From contig JACGCM010001511.1 of assembly GCA_014058105.1 (NCBI GenBank), forward strand, positions 2,046,001-2,110,000: 64,000 nucleotides of DNA. Reading direction: 5' to 3'. Below the pieces are notes generated by a model. That model searched no databases. It was not told where the DNA came from and saw only the letters and a program-made list of their open reading frames with translations. This DNA is from Kingdonia uniflora. Its lineage: Eukaryota; Streptophyta; Magnoliopsida; Ranunculales; Circaeasteraceae. Made by a program: the position numbers and the translations under genes. Shown here piece after piece: positions 33,090-43,899 of this stretch. Positions within the stretch are counted from its first letter, which is position 1. The number at the start of each line of letters is the position of its first letter.

Positions 33090-33110
33090 TTTATTACAGA
33101 CGGCGTCTAA
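33090..33110 (-). other. Primer-binding site of element A
   Basis: Next to the 5' LTR the minus strand reads TTAGACGCCGTCTGTAATAA. In element B the equivalent reads TTTGGTGCCGTTTGTAGGAA. Both resemble the GGCGCCGTCTGTGGGAA-type site of many Tat elements. The tRNA species cannot be settled by eye. Confidence 0.65.
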
Positions 33111-33730
33111 TGTAATGGCTAAATTCTGTAAGCTTGAAATTGCATGGATTTCGTTATCACAACAATGAACCTGTAACAATATTCTAATGGAAAGTAAGAA
33201 ATGAAACAAGCGATTTTAACCTGGAAAACCTCTGAATAGGTAAAAAACCACGGCCCCGAGTGAAATTTTTTTATAAGAGTATCTTTATTGCTTGAGGTGG
33301 ATATCTTATTACAAGTGATCTTTAGATATAGAAAAGCTTGAACCTTGTAATTAGGAAGTTTTGAATGTTGCTGAGAATCAAAAATAAGTAGTTTCTTGAT
33401 GATCTCTTATGTGATTTTCAGGTCCTTGTCTCTTCTGGAACTTTTTTTTTATATAGGCCTACTTCACAACTCTTCTTCCTGCTTGAGCACGTTTTCCAAA
33501 CAATGTGGTTTGTAGAGGTTGACTGAATAACTGACGAGTTCATGAGAGACAGGTGCCTTTAACTGGATAATGCTTTTTGGTTAAAGTTTGGCCCACGTTG
33601 TTAACCAGTTCGTGAGGTAGGTTGGAATGTTTGACTGGGGAGGAAGTGTTAAAATGCGTGAATCTCAGATGGAGGTAATTTGAACTAGGTGAGCTCATTT
33701 TTAGGTGATATCAAGGGTTAAGTCCCTACA
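33111..33730 (-). repeat. 5' LTR of element A
   Basis: 620 bp, TGTAATGGCT...GTCCCTACA on the plus strand. Unlike the LTRs at 3397, 36187, 46583 and 57230 it is not followed by the polypurine tract but by unrelated DNA (CATCCACAGAC) after ATAAC, so it is the outer 5' LTR. It is visibly diverged from 3397-4013. Confidence 0.88.
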
Positions 33731-33735
33731 ATAAC
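33731..33735. repeat. Target-site duplication of element A, right copy (ATAAC)
   Basis: Identical to 3392-3396. Confidence 0.85.
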
Positions 33736-35660
33736 CATCCACAGACTGACTCTGAATCTTACCACCAGATTATTGTAGCTGCTAGATGTTTTCCTACCAC
33801 TTCAATGTATATCCGTTCTGCCATGGTAGCCATCTAGATACTCGTGACCTGACTTTCTCAATTGCCCAAGTAGCCCTGAGTATCATACTGTGGTCATTGT
33901 CCACACCTGGTAGCCCCAATACCCTAATTCATCTGATTGTTGTAAGTGCGAGAATGAGTGCAAAAATTATTTAGAGTTACTGCGACCTTGGCTCACCCTG
34001 TCAATATCTGTCTCCATATTCCCTCTATTTATCATTATCCCATTGCCTGATTTAATCCAAAACCTATTTTCCACTAGTCCACTATCTTTGCAGAATACCC
34101 TGATAAAAAAAATGAGATCCTTGTGGGGATGTAGGTGGCCGCTGCGGTCGTTGAAGCACATAAGGTGTTGTTTTCGCTGATATCTACCCCCTAAAATTTG
34201 GTTTTTAATGCCTCTAGTCACCACAAAAATTTCTGGAGTATCCACTACTATTTTTGTCAATGCCACATAGCCCTACCTGAATTTTTGTACAGGACATGTG
34301 AGTCAAAGACCATCGTGGGGATGGCTATTGACAGTGTTTTTTGGGTAATGTTAGCGATCGGAGGCACTGTCGGTGGTATGCCCATGGTCATGGTGGTTAG
34401 TATCGCTGTTGGGGAAGTCAGTTAGGTTTTTGGGGTTTTCCTCTCTCATTCCTCCATTAACATTTTCGAGCTTAAGTGAAGATTGCGATGGGCCAAACAC
34501 ACCCCAGCAAGTGAAGTTCTGACGTGATTCGCATGTGCAGTCACCATGTGGCATTCCACTCGAAGGTATACTATGCCATGGTATGCCTTGACCAGTTGTT
34601 GGCATGCCCCGCCCTGCATTAGCCCAACCCTGCGCATTGCCGGCTATTACCTGCCCCTGGCTAGATATGCCCTGCCCAATGCCCTACATGCTCTCACCAA
34701 TGTTGTTGGCGCCCACCCCTTGCTGCGGCATGCCCGCGTCCATGCCATGCCTCAATGTTGGTATGCCCGAGTCTTTCCCTTTGATTCTTTGATTTTTTTC
34801 ACGACTACATAAGCATTAGTAGTAACCAAATATGGGAAGACGCTAAAACTTGAAGATCAAACTCGGAACACAATATAAAAAAAAATGGTACGAATTAATT
34901 ATTTCAAATCTTTTTCATGCCCTTCTTCACCACTTTCTATTTCTTCAAATCGACTTTTAAATTGCATTATTCGCCTCAAATTAAAATCCAGTTTGTCCAA
35001 AGATAATCGTTGTTTGAAGTGTTCGGGTTGTAGTAGGAAAGAGTTAAAAATCGAAAAGCCTAGAGAATGAGGTGAGAAGGGTTGGAGGGTGATGATTTTA
35101 ATTTTATTCAATGGTTGTGAGAAGTATTTAAAGAACTTTTAAAGGATTTTTAATTGGGATTAGTAGGAAACATTGGGGTAAGATTAAACTCATGATAGAG
35201 TGAAAGAGCGAGAAGAAGATGTGTAGAGGGGGCCTGTAGGTGGGCTTTTCAATAATTTGAGGTTTTGTTTCAATAAAAAGAGCTCTCTCGGTTCTGTTCG
35301 GCTTCTTATGGTTTTTATTATAGAGGAACTGAACCGAACCAAACCGAACCTGACTCATTAAGACCAAAACCTAACTCATTAAGACCAAACTATTTCATCT
35401 GAAATCTTCCAGTTTGGCTCGATTTTTTAGATTTGGATTGTCATTTGTAGTTAGCTTTGGATCACAGCATGGGGATCCCAACGTATTTGCAAAAAAAACC
35501 AAAAAAAAAACCTAGTTGATGTCATATCTTAATTTAAAGTTTTTAAGCATTTGTATTAATCTCTTATCTTTAATTCAATTCATATAGAGTTAACATATTA
35601 ATTTTCTGGAAGAAACCTTCTCCAAGATGATCATCTCATTCTTTTTCCACTGTTCTTTCT
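33736..35660. other. Unassigned DNA between elements A and B, with minus-strand coding scraps
   Basis: The minus strand has frames at 34266-33967 (LGGRYQRKQHLMCFNDRSGHL) and 34605-34351 (Gly/Met/Pro-rich start, then Asp/His-rich). The M-C-F-x-x-x-S-G-H-L patch faintly recalls the zinc knuckle of a LINE ORF1, but too many ligands are missing to call it. At 34590-34770 the plus strand repeats short ATGCCC/TGCCC words. Near 35285-35355 there is GGTTCGG-type simple repetition (ACCGAACC). Nothing is firmly identified. Confidence 0.35.
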
Positions 35661-35668
35661 GGGTGCAG

Positions 35669-36058
35669 GTTAAGGATTTAGGGGACTCAATTAAGATTAG
35701 TGACCAGGCAACTAGCGACGTTATTGCTAGGCTTCAGACATATGAGGGTAGAAACGATTGGTTATAATGTTACTCACATTCTACAAGAGAAAAAGTACAT
35801 TTGTTTTCAAAAAGACTCTCAAATAACTTATATGCATGCTAGATTCTGCACTCATGCAACTGTGTTGAGGTGTACTGCCAAAAATCTAAGTTTAATTACC
35901 AAGTCACAACACTGTGCCTCCTTTATGCTTCAAATGGCTTACCGCCTGATATCAAGAATAGTGGTAGAAATACTCTTGGCATCTGCCGAGTAGGTGTTGA
36001 TTGCAATTTTCAGCAAATGAGTCGTACATGTGTTGACTATTTGGAAGTAGTCCCTTGA
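35669..36058 (+). other. Exon-like scraps of an unidentified gene
   Basis: After the pyrimidine tract and acceptor TTTCTGGGTGCAG (35669), the plus strand reads VKDLGDSIKISDQATSDVI and continues into ARLQTYEG before losing frame. A second frame (35870-36058) ends CVDYLEVVP. Composition and splice-like borders suggest host exons, but I cannot name the gene. The insertion of element B begins about 120 bp further on. Confidence 0.3.
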
Positions 36059-36181
36059 GAGAAGATAGAGGAAGAGGATATTCTAAGGGTTATACCTAGA
36101 CTAAGATCACAAGTAGAACAAATCCTTTGCTCGTCTCTAGTCATCTAACGCTACTACAGTTTCAAGAATATTTTTTTTAGG

Positions 36182-36186
36182 TCTAC
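36182..36186. repeat. Target-site duplication of element B, left (TCTAC)
   Basis: TCTAC before the LTR at 36187, matching TTTAC after the other LTR (46194-46198) with one difference, as expected for an old insertion. Confidence 0.7.
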
Positions 36187-36751
36187 GGTAATGGCCTAAT
36201 TTCGTAGCTCAAAATAGCTTGAAATAGATATTGCACCAAATGTACCTGTGACAAGAATTAGTGTAATACAAGAAATAACAATTAATCAAGCATGAAAAAC
36301 CTTTAAATAGGTAAAAAAACTACGACCTCAAGTTGAGGATTTAGTAACTGTAACTTTTATTGCTTGAGGCTGATATCATATTACAAGTGATCTCTTGAGC
36401 TAGAAATACTTGATCTTGAAAGATAACAATTTTTGTGGTTTTTGAATATAGCAATTTTGTTTCTTATCTCCTCTGGAACCTTTCTTTTATATAGACCTTA
36501 TCTGTAGTTCGTTATCATGTAGAAGTACGTTCTCCTAAAAATAAGGTAAGTGGTAATTGAATGTGTGACTGTTAGTTCATAGGAGACAAGTATCTTTGAC
36601 TTGTTCATATTTTGTTGTAGTGCTCGATCTACGTTCTTTATTAGTTCGTGGTCTAGGTGTTAATGTTGATTGTATATGTCACATGTATAATGCTTGAGTT
36701 AAATATTAAGGTAGTTCGAGTTTGGACTAGGCTTAGGGATAGGTCCTTACA
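36187..36751 (-). repeat. 3' LTR of element B
   Basis: 565 bp, GGTAATGGCC...GGTCCTTACA, followed by the polypurine tract complement ATCGCCCCCTCAC. Confidence 0.88.
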
Positions 36752-37187
36752 ATCGCCCCCTCACAACTGAAGGCACATTTGGCTTTAGTTGAGAAATAAA
36801 TCTTCTTTGAAAGTTTTGTTAAAAGTTGGAAAGGTATGATGCAGAATTGGTCTGGTTGGGTACTTTGTATTTCTTTATGGAAGACTGTATCTAGGATTTA
36901 TTATTTTGGAAAGGATTGATGTACTTAACGCTTGGGTTTCCCAGTAAAGGTTGTTCTTTGAATGATAACTACTTTGGAAATCTATCTTCGCATTGAATAT
37001 GGGTTTGGTATTAATAGTAACTATACTTTAACATTTGCCATCTCTATAAAAGTACCTTGCTTCTGTGAATATCTTTTAGTGCACTCTGTCTTGAGAATGG
37101 TGATGACCAGACGTCAGGGTTGAAGTATAAGTTCTAGTTGAGTTGTAGAAGTTGTAGCTGCGATACTTTGATAACCAATCTCTGGAG

Positions 37188-38285
37188 ATGTCCACTCTCA
37201 TACCAGTGCACCAACTTACCATGGGATGACGGAGGAGGAAGCGGCTAAAGCTGAGGAAGATTACTACCAAATGTGGCAGTTCTGCTATGTAATTCTGTGA
37301 GGGGAGTAGCACCAGGTATGCCTTCGACTGCTGGTGGAGGAGAAGGCTGAAGAGATAGATGTAGAAGCCGACGTACATAACAGAAAGTACTATCAGTATC
37401 CTGCAAGGGATTGAATTCTAAAGTAGTTTCACTCTTCTTTCTCTGTCAACTTGAAGGTGGTGGGGGTTACGGAAGAAGAGAGGGTGGTGGTGGAGACGGG
37501 AGACGAAGATTGGAAATTTTCTTTTGCACAATCATCGCACTTTTTCTTTAAGGAGTCTTTTATGTTGGAGGGTAGTTTAGGCTCTATTACAACCAGCTTT
37601 CTCAATTTCTTGAAGAAGTAAATCAGTCTGGTGGTTAGTTAGGCTCTATTACAACCAACTTCCCAGCTTTCTTTATAGAAGAGTATCATTTGTGAGATGT
37701 ATATACCTCTAAACGAAAAATTAAAATGTAATATAACTTGTAACTCAATCTGCAGAAAAGTTCTACAAAATTGTTCTTTATAAAGCATTTTGTAAGCAAT
37801 ATTCGAGCTAATAAAAAATTATGTTTTTCTAAAGAGTGAGTTTTGTTGTGCGAAGTTAAAATTTCATTTGTGCATACTTATGTAAGAAATAATGCATGAA
37901 ATGTCATGTAGAGAGGAGAGAGAAAAATAAAAATGTTAAGAACTCCTTCTCAAAGAGCTTGTCATACATCAGAGGTGCGCTTAGCAATAATGATTGTAGA
38001 AGTTCGAGAGAGAATTTTTGGGTAGTTAGGGTATGATGCTAATTTGGCTAAATCTTTTATACAGTTTGAAGGGTTGACTGTGACGGCGATGGAGAATGAG
38101 GCTGGGAGTCAGATATATTCAGAGATATTTTATGAATTGGTGTTGGAGCCAGAAGCTCAAAAAGTTACTATGAGGGAAATTGCTTTGGAAGAAATAGCTT
38201 AAGAAGATGAAAGGATTGCTCGGGGCGAACTGATTAGGTGCAGCACTCTAGGACATCTTGGATATTTCATGTGTGATTATGTATG
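37188..38285 (+). pseudogene. Antisense extra gene, leader and MVRTRS blocks, element B
   Basis: The leader opens MSTLIPVHQLTMG (37188) and is soon stopped. It aligns with MSIPAPIPLTYQG of element A. The second block from ATG 37933 reads MLRTPSQRACHTSEVRLAI, then ERIFG, a stop, LGYDANL, and a tail with ERIARGELIRC. Both correspond to the plus-strand gene of A, D and C. Function unknown. Confidence 0.55.
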
Positions 38286-38521
38286 AAGAAGTAAACTATG
38301 TTAGATCAAAAAACTTAATTTTGAATTTAGGGAGAATATTTCTTCTGAATCTGTTCCTTTTTTGTTGTGAATGTTGTTTGAAATTTTTGAATAAAAATTT
38401 AAATTTTTAAATAATATAGCTTTGGAAATGACATCAGCAGTTCTATAAATAGCAGAAGGAGTTGAGAAATCAGATCAATTGTAATTTTTATCCTTTATGT
38501 AAGGGTAGAAAAAGTTAGATT

Positions 38522-38985
38522 GTGTGTGAGGAGAGAGTCATCATGAGTGTAGGAAGGTCAAAGAGAGATTTAGGCATGAGAGAGAAAAATAAATTTAAAT
38601 ATAGGACGTGGGATAATGATAGAAATGCATTTTTACCAAAAAGGTATGAAATGTCTGACATTAATTGTAAAAGGGGCGTCTCGGTTGCCAAACCGAGGGT
38701 GGCTTTTGTAAGCCCCAATAGCTATTAGGAGATAGAGAGAGAAAGTATAAATTATTATTCTTCTTCGTCATTCAAACATTTTTCAGACTCAGAGAAACGA
38801 AAAACCAGAAAGAGAAAAAAGAAATTTATTTGTAAAGATTCTAGAGAGAGGTTGAGCGGAAGAAAGCATCGCAGATTGAGGGAAAAAGTTATTGTGGGAA
38901 AGCAGAGTCCTTTGTTAAACATTACCGTAGTAATAAAGGGATTACGCATTATTCCAGACTCTTACTCATTCATTGAAGGTTAGTG
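38522..38985 (+). pseudogene. Antisense extra gene, basic Ser/Lys-rich block, element B
   Basis: The frame 38522-38728 reads MSVGRSKRDLGMREKNKF after a short extension and continues beyond a stop as INYYSSSSFKHFSDSEKRK. It matches 59982-60416 of element C in order (MSVGxSK start, LPKRYE/LLKRYK, SSSSFKHFS). It is rich in Arg, Lys and Ser. Confidence 0.6.
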
Positions 38986-39269
38986 TTTGTGATTGATTGT
39001 GCTTATTTGTAATTTGTGACAATCATGTGATGTTTAATGTGGATAATAACATATTTTTGGGTTATTAAAATTGGAAAAGTTTGTTATTTTTAGTAAACCT
39101 TTGAAAAGTTTTGCTGAGTGCATAAAAATATTTATGTAAGTGTATGACAGATGTATGTATAAAAGTATAGGCAAAAGGTAATAGTATGAATACCAGGACC
39201 TGTATGTAAGTTGAGGCATGAGAAGGCTTTATTATAGAAATAAGCCTCATCCTCAAACCTAAACTCGAG

Positions 39270-40010
39270 ATGGAGACTTCGACATCTGGTCGCGTGATTG
39301 AAGTAGTATCTGATGAATCTGAAAATGTAAATATTGTGGGGGGCATCCTGAGAATGGAGAACCCTGATGTTGTAGATGCAGATTCTAAAGGGGAGGATAA
39401 ATTACAATTTCTAGATTTCCTTAGTAATTTAGTGCCCTTTCCTGCAAAGTCTAAAGTATTTAATGAATTTTGCAAAATTAAAGGTAGCTTAGGTGGTGAA
39501 TGGGGCTATGTTATAGAACACGTAGGGAGGTCGTTTAGGGGATGCACTGTAGAAAATGGGGAGAATATTTTTTTCTTGTTGCCAGACTTGGAACAGGAAA
39601 AATCAGAGAGGGGAGTAAAGGAATTGATCTTCTTTGAGTACTTCAATGGGATTATCCTAAGTGATCTGGACCAAGGATTTTTGCGTTATCTGTCTCAGTT
39701 AGAATTCGGACTGATGTTGCCTCTTAGCAATCCTATTAAAGTTATTTTGAATACCATAGAGGCTTGTCTTGTCCAACTGAATGGGAATATGTGGGAAGTT
39801 ATTAATGCCTGTGATTACTTGAATAGATTGGGGGCTGGAAATGAAGTGGAGAGGAGAATAACTCCTTCAAATGTTTTGTAGTATTATACTGTGAAATGTT
39901 ATGCAGCGTTTGGAAGTGTGTACTTCTCTGCTAGTTCGTCTCGACCTCAAATTTTGTACTAGTTTTGAATAATAATTTGATAAAAGTGAAAGGTAATTTG
40001 ATAATCTATA
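39270..40010 (+). CDS. Antisense extra gene, Transposase_28-like domain, element B
   Basis: A 203-codon open frame starts METSTSGRVIEVVSDESEN, which matches METSTLGRSIT at 55308 in D, supporting this start. Middle: FLDFLSNLVPFPAKSKVF, SFRGCTVENGENIFFLLPD, ELIFFEYFNGI. Domain core: LSQLEFGLMLPLSNPIKVI and QLNGNMWEVINACDYLNRL. It resembles the plant 'putative gypsy type transposon' family (PF04195). It is the best-preserved copy of this domain in the window. It stops at 39881, and homologous sequence continues after the stop to about 40010. It is antisense to pol. Function unknown. Confidence 0.65.
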
Positions 40011-40039
40011 ATGGAGAAACTATGGATTTTAGTGATAAT

Positions 40040-41175
40040 ATCGTTTTAATCGCCTAGTGTTTCATGGATTTGGCATTTGGATGCCTTTCTCTATCATGAG
40101 GTAGTATGATCTAAGACCAGTGCAGCCCACGATGAGGATAGGACCTTCCCAATTTTTGGTGAGCTTTCCAGCATTACTTCTTTTTTGCTCTGTGCGATTT
40201 CTTTGTGAATGAGATCATCAATTTGGAACTCACAGTTTCGGACTCTTCTTTTGTACGAGTTGGCCAGCATATGATGATATCGACCTAGGCTAGAAATAGC
40301 TCGATCTCGGGTCTCATCAATCCAGTTGATATTGCAACCTAACTCAAACTTATTTTCTTCGTCTGTGAGCTCGTGATCTTTAACAAGATCGTGGCATTAT
40401 GTTAGAATGATGGCTTTGGTGTTATAAGCCAGAAAGAAGGTGCAACAACCATTTGATTGTCTTGGTGTAGTACGGTATGCCCATAAGACATGAGGAGGCC
40501 CCGTATCTAATTTCCTTTCTTCTAAGATTAAAGCAGTTTCTTGAGTCCATCTACTATTTTTTTATTGGTGATTTCCGCCTGTCCATTTCCTTGTAGGTAG
40601 TATGGATTGGATGGGAAATGAATGATTTTATGTTTTTTGAGTAAAGTCATGACCTTTTTTCCAGCGAACTACAGCCCATTATCGATATAAATCAGGTAGT
40701 GGTATCCAAACTTTGTGATAATATGTTCCCAGATAAAAGAGATGACCCCCTTATTCTTGAGTTTGACAAATGGGAACTGTTTCTACCCATTTTGTAAACT
40801 AATCTATCGCCACGAGTAAGAAACGTGGTATATTAGGAAAGTCTCCTATGAGATCGAGTGCCCACTGCTTGATGGGCCTGAATACCTTGCTTGTATTGAA
40901 TTTGAGTACAGGAGCTCGTATCATGAGCCCATGTCGTTGACATGTATCGCATCATCGTGAGTACTTTTCTGTTGCTTACGCATTCCCAATCAGAATACTT
41001 CTTGTATAATTACTCTATTTGTAAGTGATCGACCTACGGTATGGGAGCCACAAGTTCCTTCATGTAATTCTTTGAGCATTCCATCGATTTTCTTCTTGGA
41101 GAGGAACTTGAGATAAGGTCGTGCCATTGATCGACAATATAAACAGCTATTCTGAACTATATAATATTTCAAGTT
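40040..41175 (-). pseudogene. Element B integrase
   Basis: Minus-strand remnants correspond along their length to element A integrase. The frame 41172-40990 holds KFLSKKKIDGMLKELHEGTC then GSHTVGRSLTNRVI (zinc-binding region). Core and C-terminal patches follow towards 40040 (for example near 40320-40390). Broken by stops and frame changes. Confidence 0.75.
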
Positions 41176-41399
41176 TTTAATTAACTATAGTCGTTATTTT
41201 AAATTTGCTAGAAGGGGCATGTCACATTTGTTCTGGGATGAGGTAGGCGATAAAGGGTTTCCTCCAATCATCGTCTTCATCGCCCCCAGTGTTGATTGTG
41301 CAAACAGAGTGGAGATCAATGCTGGGGGAGGAGATCACCTCAATCTGTAGATATCGTTCTTTTGTACCCAAGACCCCGGTTTAATAAGCCAAGGAATTG

Positions 41400-41770
41400 G
41401 CACGTCTATTCTTACCTCGAGGTAAATAGTTGAGAGTCCTTTCATAAATTTGCTCATCCAATCAGCTACGAGGCTGAATATTATACCATCTTTCCATTTT
41501 TCCTATACTACTTTTAGTAGTGGTGGATGATTTGTAAAAAATATCTATAGACTAATAGCCCGGTAACGCCGGGCTCAAGTGCAAAATTAAGCCCCTTAAT
41601 TAAAGTTTTGTACTCTGTGACAGTGTTGGATGCTTCAAAATACAAGCGGATTAATTTTTCGATTCTGTCATTTGATGGGGTAATCAGTACGATTCTAATC
41701 CCTGACCCTGCAGGTTCTACTGAACCATCTGTAAGAAGCCTCCATCCTTTCCTAATAATCTATTCAGCTC
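41400..41770 (-). pseudogene. Element B second RNase H
   Basis: The minus strand equivalent of 28700-29175 in element A. The plus-strand text at 41640-41760 aligns with A 29090-29210 (GATTCTAATCCCTGACCCTG versus GATTCTGATTCCCGACCCTG). Degenerate. Confidence 0.6.
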
Positions 41771-41899
41771 ATTCGTCAAATGGCTTGGCATGTGGATATT
41801 CAGTCATTTCTTCAATAAGGTCTGGATCGTGCTCCTCCCAATCGGGATCTTCCACATGAAAATCTGCGAGGAAAATTGGTAAGGGCCTGACCTTTTTTT

Positions 41900-42280
41900 A
41901 AATGTCGTTGTTTAAACTTGATATCATGTTCTCCCAAACTGACTGACCATTGTTAAATTCTTAATGATATTTCTTTTTTAGACAAAACTTCCCGTACTAG
42001 GTAGTTCTTCATAACTTTGACTGAATGAGCTTGGAAGTAGTGTTTGAGCTTCTGTGAAGTGTTAATAAGAGTTAGAAGTAGTCGCTCGATCTTAGAATAC
42101 TTGGTTACTGTTGCAGTAAGGGCTTTGCCAATGAAATAGACTGGATTTTTTAACCTTTCCTTCAAGTCGAATGAGGACCGAGCTGATAGAATTTTTTGCA
42201 ACTGTGAGGTAGATGATCAGTTCCTCATTATCTACTGGGGTGCTCGTGATGGGAGACTTCCCAAAATAGGTTTTGAGTTC
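41900..42280 (-). pseudogene. Element B RNase H (gypsy type)
   Basis: The frame 42201-41953 reads NPVYFIGKALTATVTKYSK, then IERLLLTLINTSQKL and FQAHSVKVMKNYLV, the same domain as 29306-29695 in A. Confidence 0.75.
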
Positions 42281-42299
42281 CTAAAAAACTGTCACGCAT

Positions 42300-43050
42300 T
42301 ATTTTGTCCATCGAATCTCTTTTTTGTTCTAAACTTCTCCTCATTTGGAACATCCTCAGAATAATCTTGCCTGCGAGTTTTTATACATCCTTCTTTGTTT
42401 TAAGAGTGGGCATGTTGAGGAGAGCACGAATATGATCTGGGTCAGCTTTAATCTCTTTCTTGCTGATGAGATGGCCGAGGAACTTGCCTGAGTGCACTCC
42501 GAATTAACATTTATCAGGATTAAGACATTTCCTGTATGAGCATAGAATATGAAAGATCATGGAGAGATCTGTGATATGGTCCTTAGAATATAAACTTTTG
42601 TATAGGAGATCATCGATGAAAACTTTAACAATTTTCCTAAAGTTTGCTTTGAACATTATTGTCATTAACCACTGATAAGTTGCTCCTGCTACCTTTAGTC
42701 TGAAAGGCATGACTTTATAATAGTAAAGTCCCCCTTTCAGTGATGAATGTGGTCTTTTACTGATCGACATCTAAGAGAGGTATCTGATTATATCCTGAAG
42801 CAGCATCCATCATTGATAAGAGCTCGTGACCTGCCGTGGAATCCAGAATTTGATGAATGATTGGAAGAGGGAAATTGTCCCTTGGAGTGTGTTTGATTAG
42901 ATCGGTGAAATCCACGTAAACTCAAACTTTTCTATTCTTCTTTGGAACTGCGACATTGTTGGAGATCCAATCCGAGTAGTTAGCTTCTTGAATGAATCCC
43001 ACTTTGATCAACTTATAGATTTCATTGTTGACTTCATCTCAAAGACGAGG
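42300..43050 (-). pseudogene. Element B reverse transcriptase
   Basis: The clearest frame is 42770-42504: YYYKVMPFRLKVAGATYQW, then VFIDDLLYKS, then RKCLNPDKC. Here both Asp of the catalytic box are kept (FIDD), unlike element A. Upstream motifs (VDFTDLIKHTP-like, near 42910) and downstream ones are split by stops, so the protein is not made whole. Confidence 0.8.
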
Positions 43051-43439
43051 TGATAATCTTCTCTGTTTCTGTTTGACCATCGTGGCATTGTTGTTGGTGC
43101 CCAATCTGTGATATGCCTTGGCTAGATCGACTCTGGGCATTTCGTTGAAAGTCCAAGCGAAGATGTCTTGATTTATTCATAAGAAGTGAACCAGGGCTTC
43201 CTTATCATACTGGACTAGCTTGGTTCCAATATATGTACCTCTGCTAAGTCCATTAATGTCTATATACTCTGTAGGTTCTTCTATGGAAGGTTGGTCATTG
43301 ATGTGACCAGCTTTCTATAATTGCTATACAGCATATCTATCAGATGTGTCGAGAATAGCAGAGATGGTATTTTCCCAAGCTCGAGAGAGCTTTTGACTGC
43401 CTTTGATTTCGTAGATGCCACCGTTGTGCTTGAAACGAA

Positions 43440-43770
43440 GTATTTAATGATACGTGGAATAATTGCTTCCATGTTGTGGATCCAATAGCGGCCCATAATC
43501 CATAAGTAGCAAGATTTTGCGTTGATGATGTAGAATACGACGTCGATTGTTGTAGGTCCAGCCAGCGGTGATAGGTAAGATGATCTTGCCTATGCGTTCT
43601 TCCTTTGAGCCATTAAAGCCAATGATATCGATGTTGTATGGAGTTACTTGATCGGCCAATCCCATCTATTCGATCGTGCTCTGAAAGAAAATTTTAATAT
43701 CACTACCAGTATCAATCATCATTGTATGCATGAAAATTTTCTTCATCTTTACCATGATAACCAGTACGTC
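43440..43770 (-). pseudogene. Element B aspartic protease
   Basis: The minus strand reads MMIDTGSDIKIFFQSTIE, a stop, MGLADQVTPYNIDIIGFNG, then RIGKIILPITAG. The Asp-Thr-Gly active site is intact. It sits between gag and reverse transcriptase as in element A. Confidence 0.75.
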
Positions 43771-43899
43771 ATGATGAGGATACTTGACATGATAGATATG
43801 GTAATCCTCGATTCAGGAAGAAGTTTAATTTCTTTATCTTGAGGTGGAAGATTGCAACATTCAGATAATCTCCTTCTTTTGAACCTTGGAGAGTTGGCA

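Larger units (their letters stand above)
3397..33730 (-). mobile_element. Element A: Tat-type Ty3/gypsy retrotransposon with a nested CACTA
   Basis: This is one insertion on the minus strand with its 3' LTR at 3397-4013 and 5' LTR at 33111-33730, flanked by ATAAC on both sides. It is 30.3 kb long only because a 16.1-kb CACTA element lies inside (4887-21000). Without that it is about 14.2 kb. Order on the minus strand: 5' LTR, primer-binding site, gag, protease, reverse transcriptase, RNase H, second RNase H, integrase, tandem repeats, antisense gene (read on the plus strand), polypurine tract, 3' LTR. The second RNase H, the reverse-transcriptase motifs, the GGYGCCGT-like primer site and the antisense extra gene are known traits of the Tat lineage. 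Every gene carries stops or frameshifts, and the LTRs are visibly diverged, so the element is old and dead. Confidence 0.88.

Noticed and set aside
33090..33110. Primer-binding site as evidence of a tRNA gene
   Set aside because: It is a short complement to a tRNA end, with no cloverleaf. I saw no tRNA gene anywhere in the window.
33967..34605. LINE ORF1 or copia gag zinc knuckle
   Set aside because: Only a weak M-C-F...G-H-L patch; the needed Cys/His ligands and neighbouring domains are absent.
33111..36751. LTRs at 33111 and 36187 as the two ends of one short element
   Set aside because: Both have the same orientation, but 33111-33730 is a 5' LTR (host DNA to its right, primer site to its left) and 36187-36751 is a 3' LTR (polypurine tract to its right). 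They belong to A and B, whose own partners and target duplications fit.
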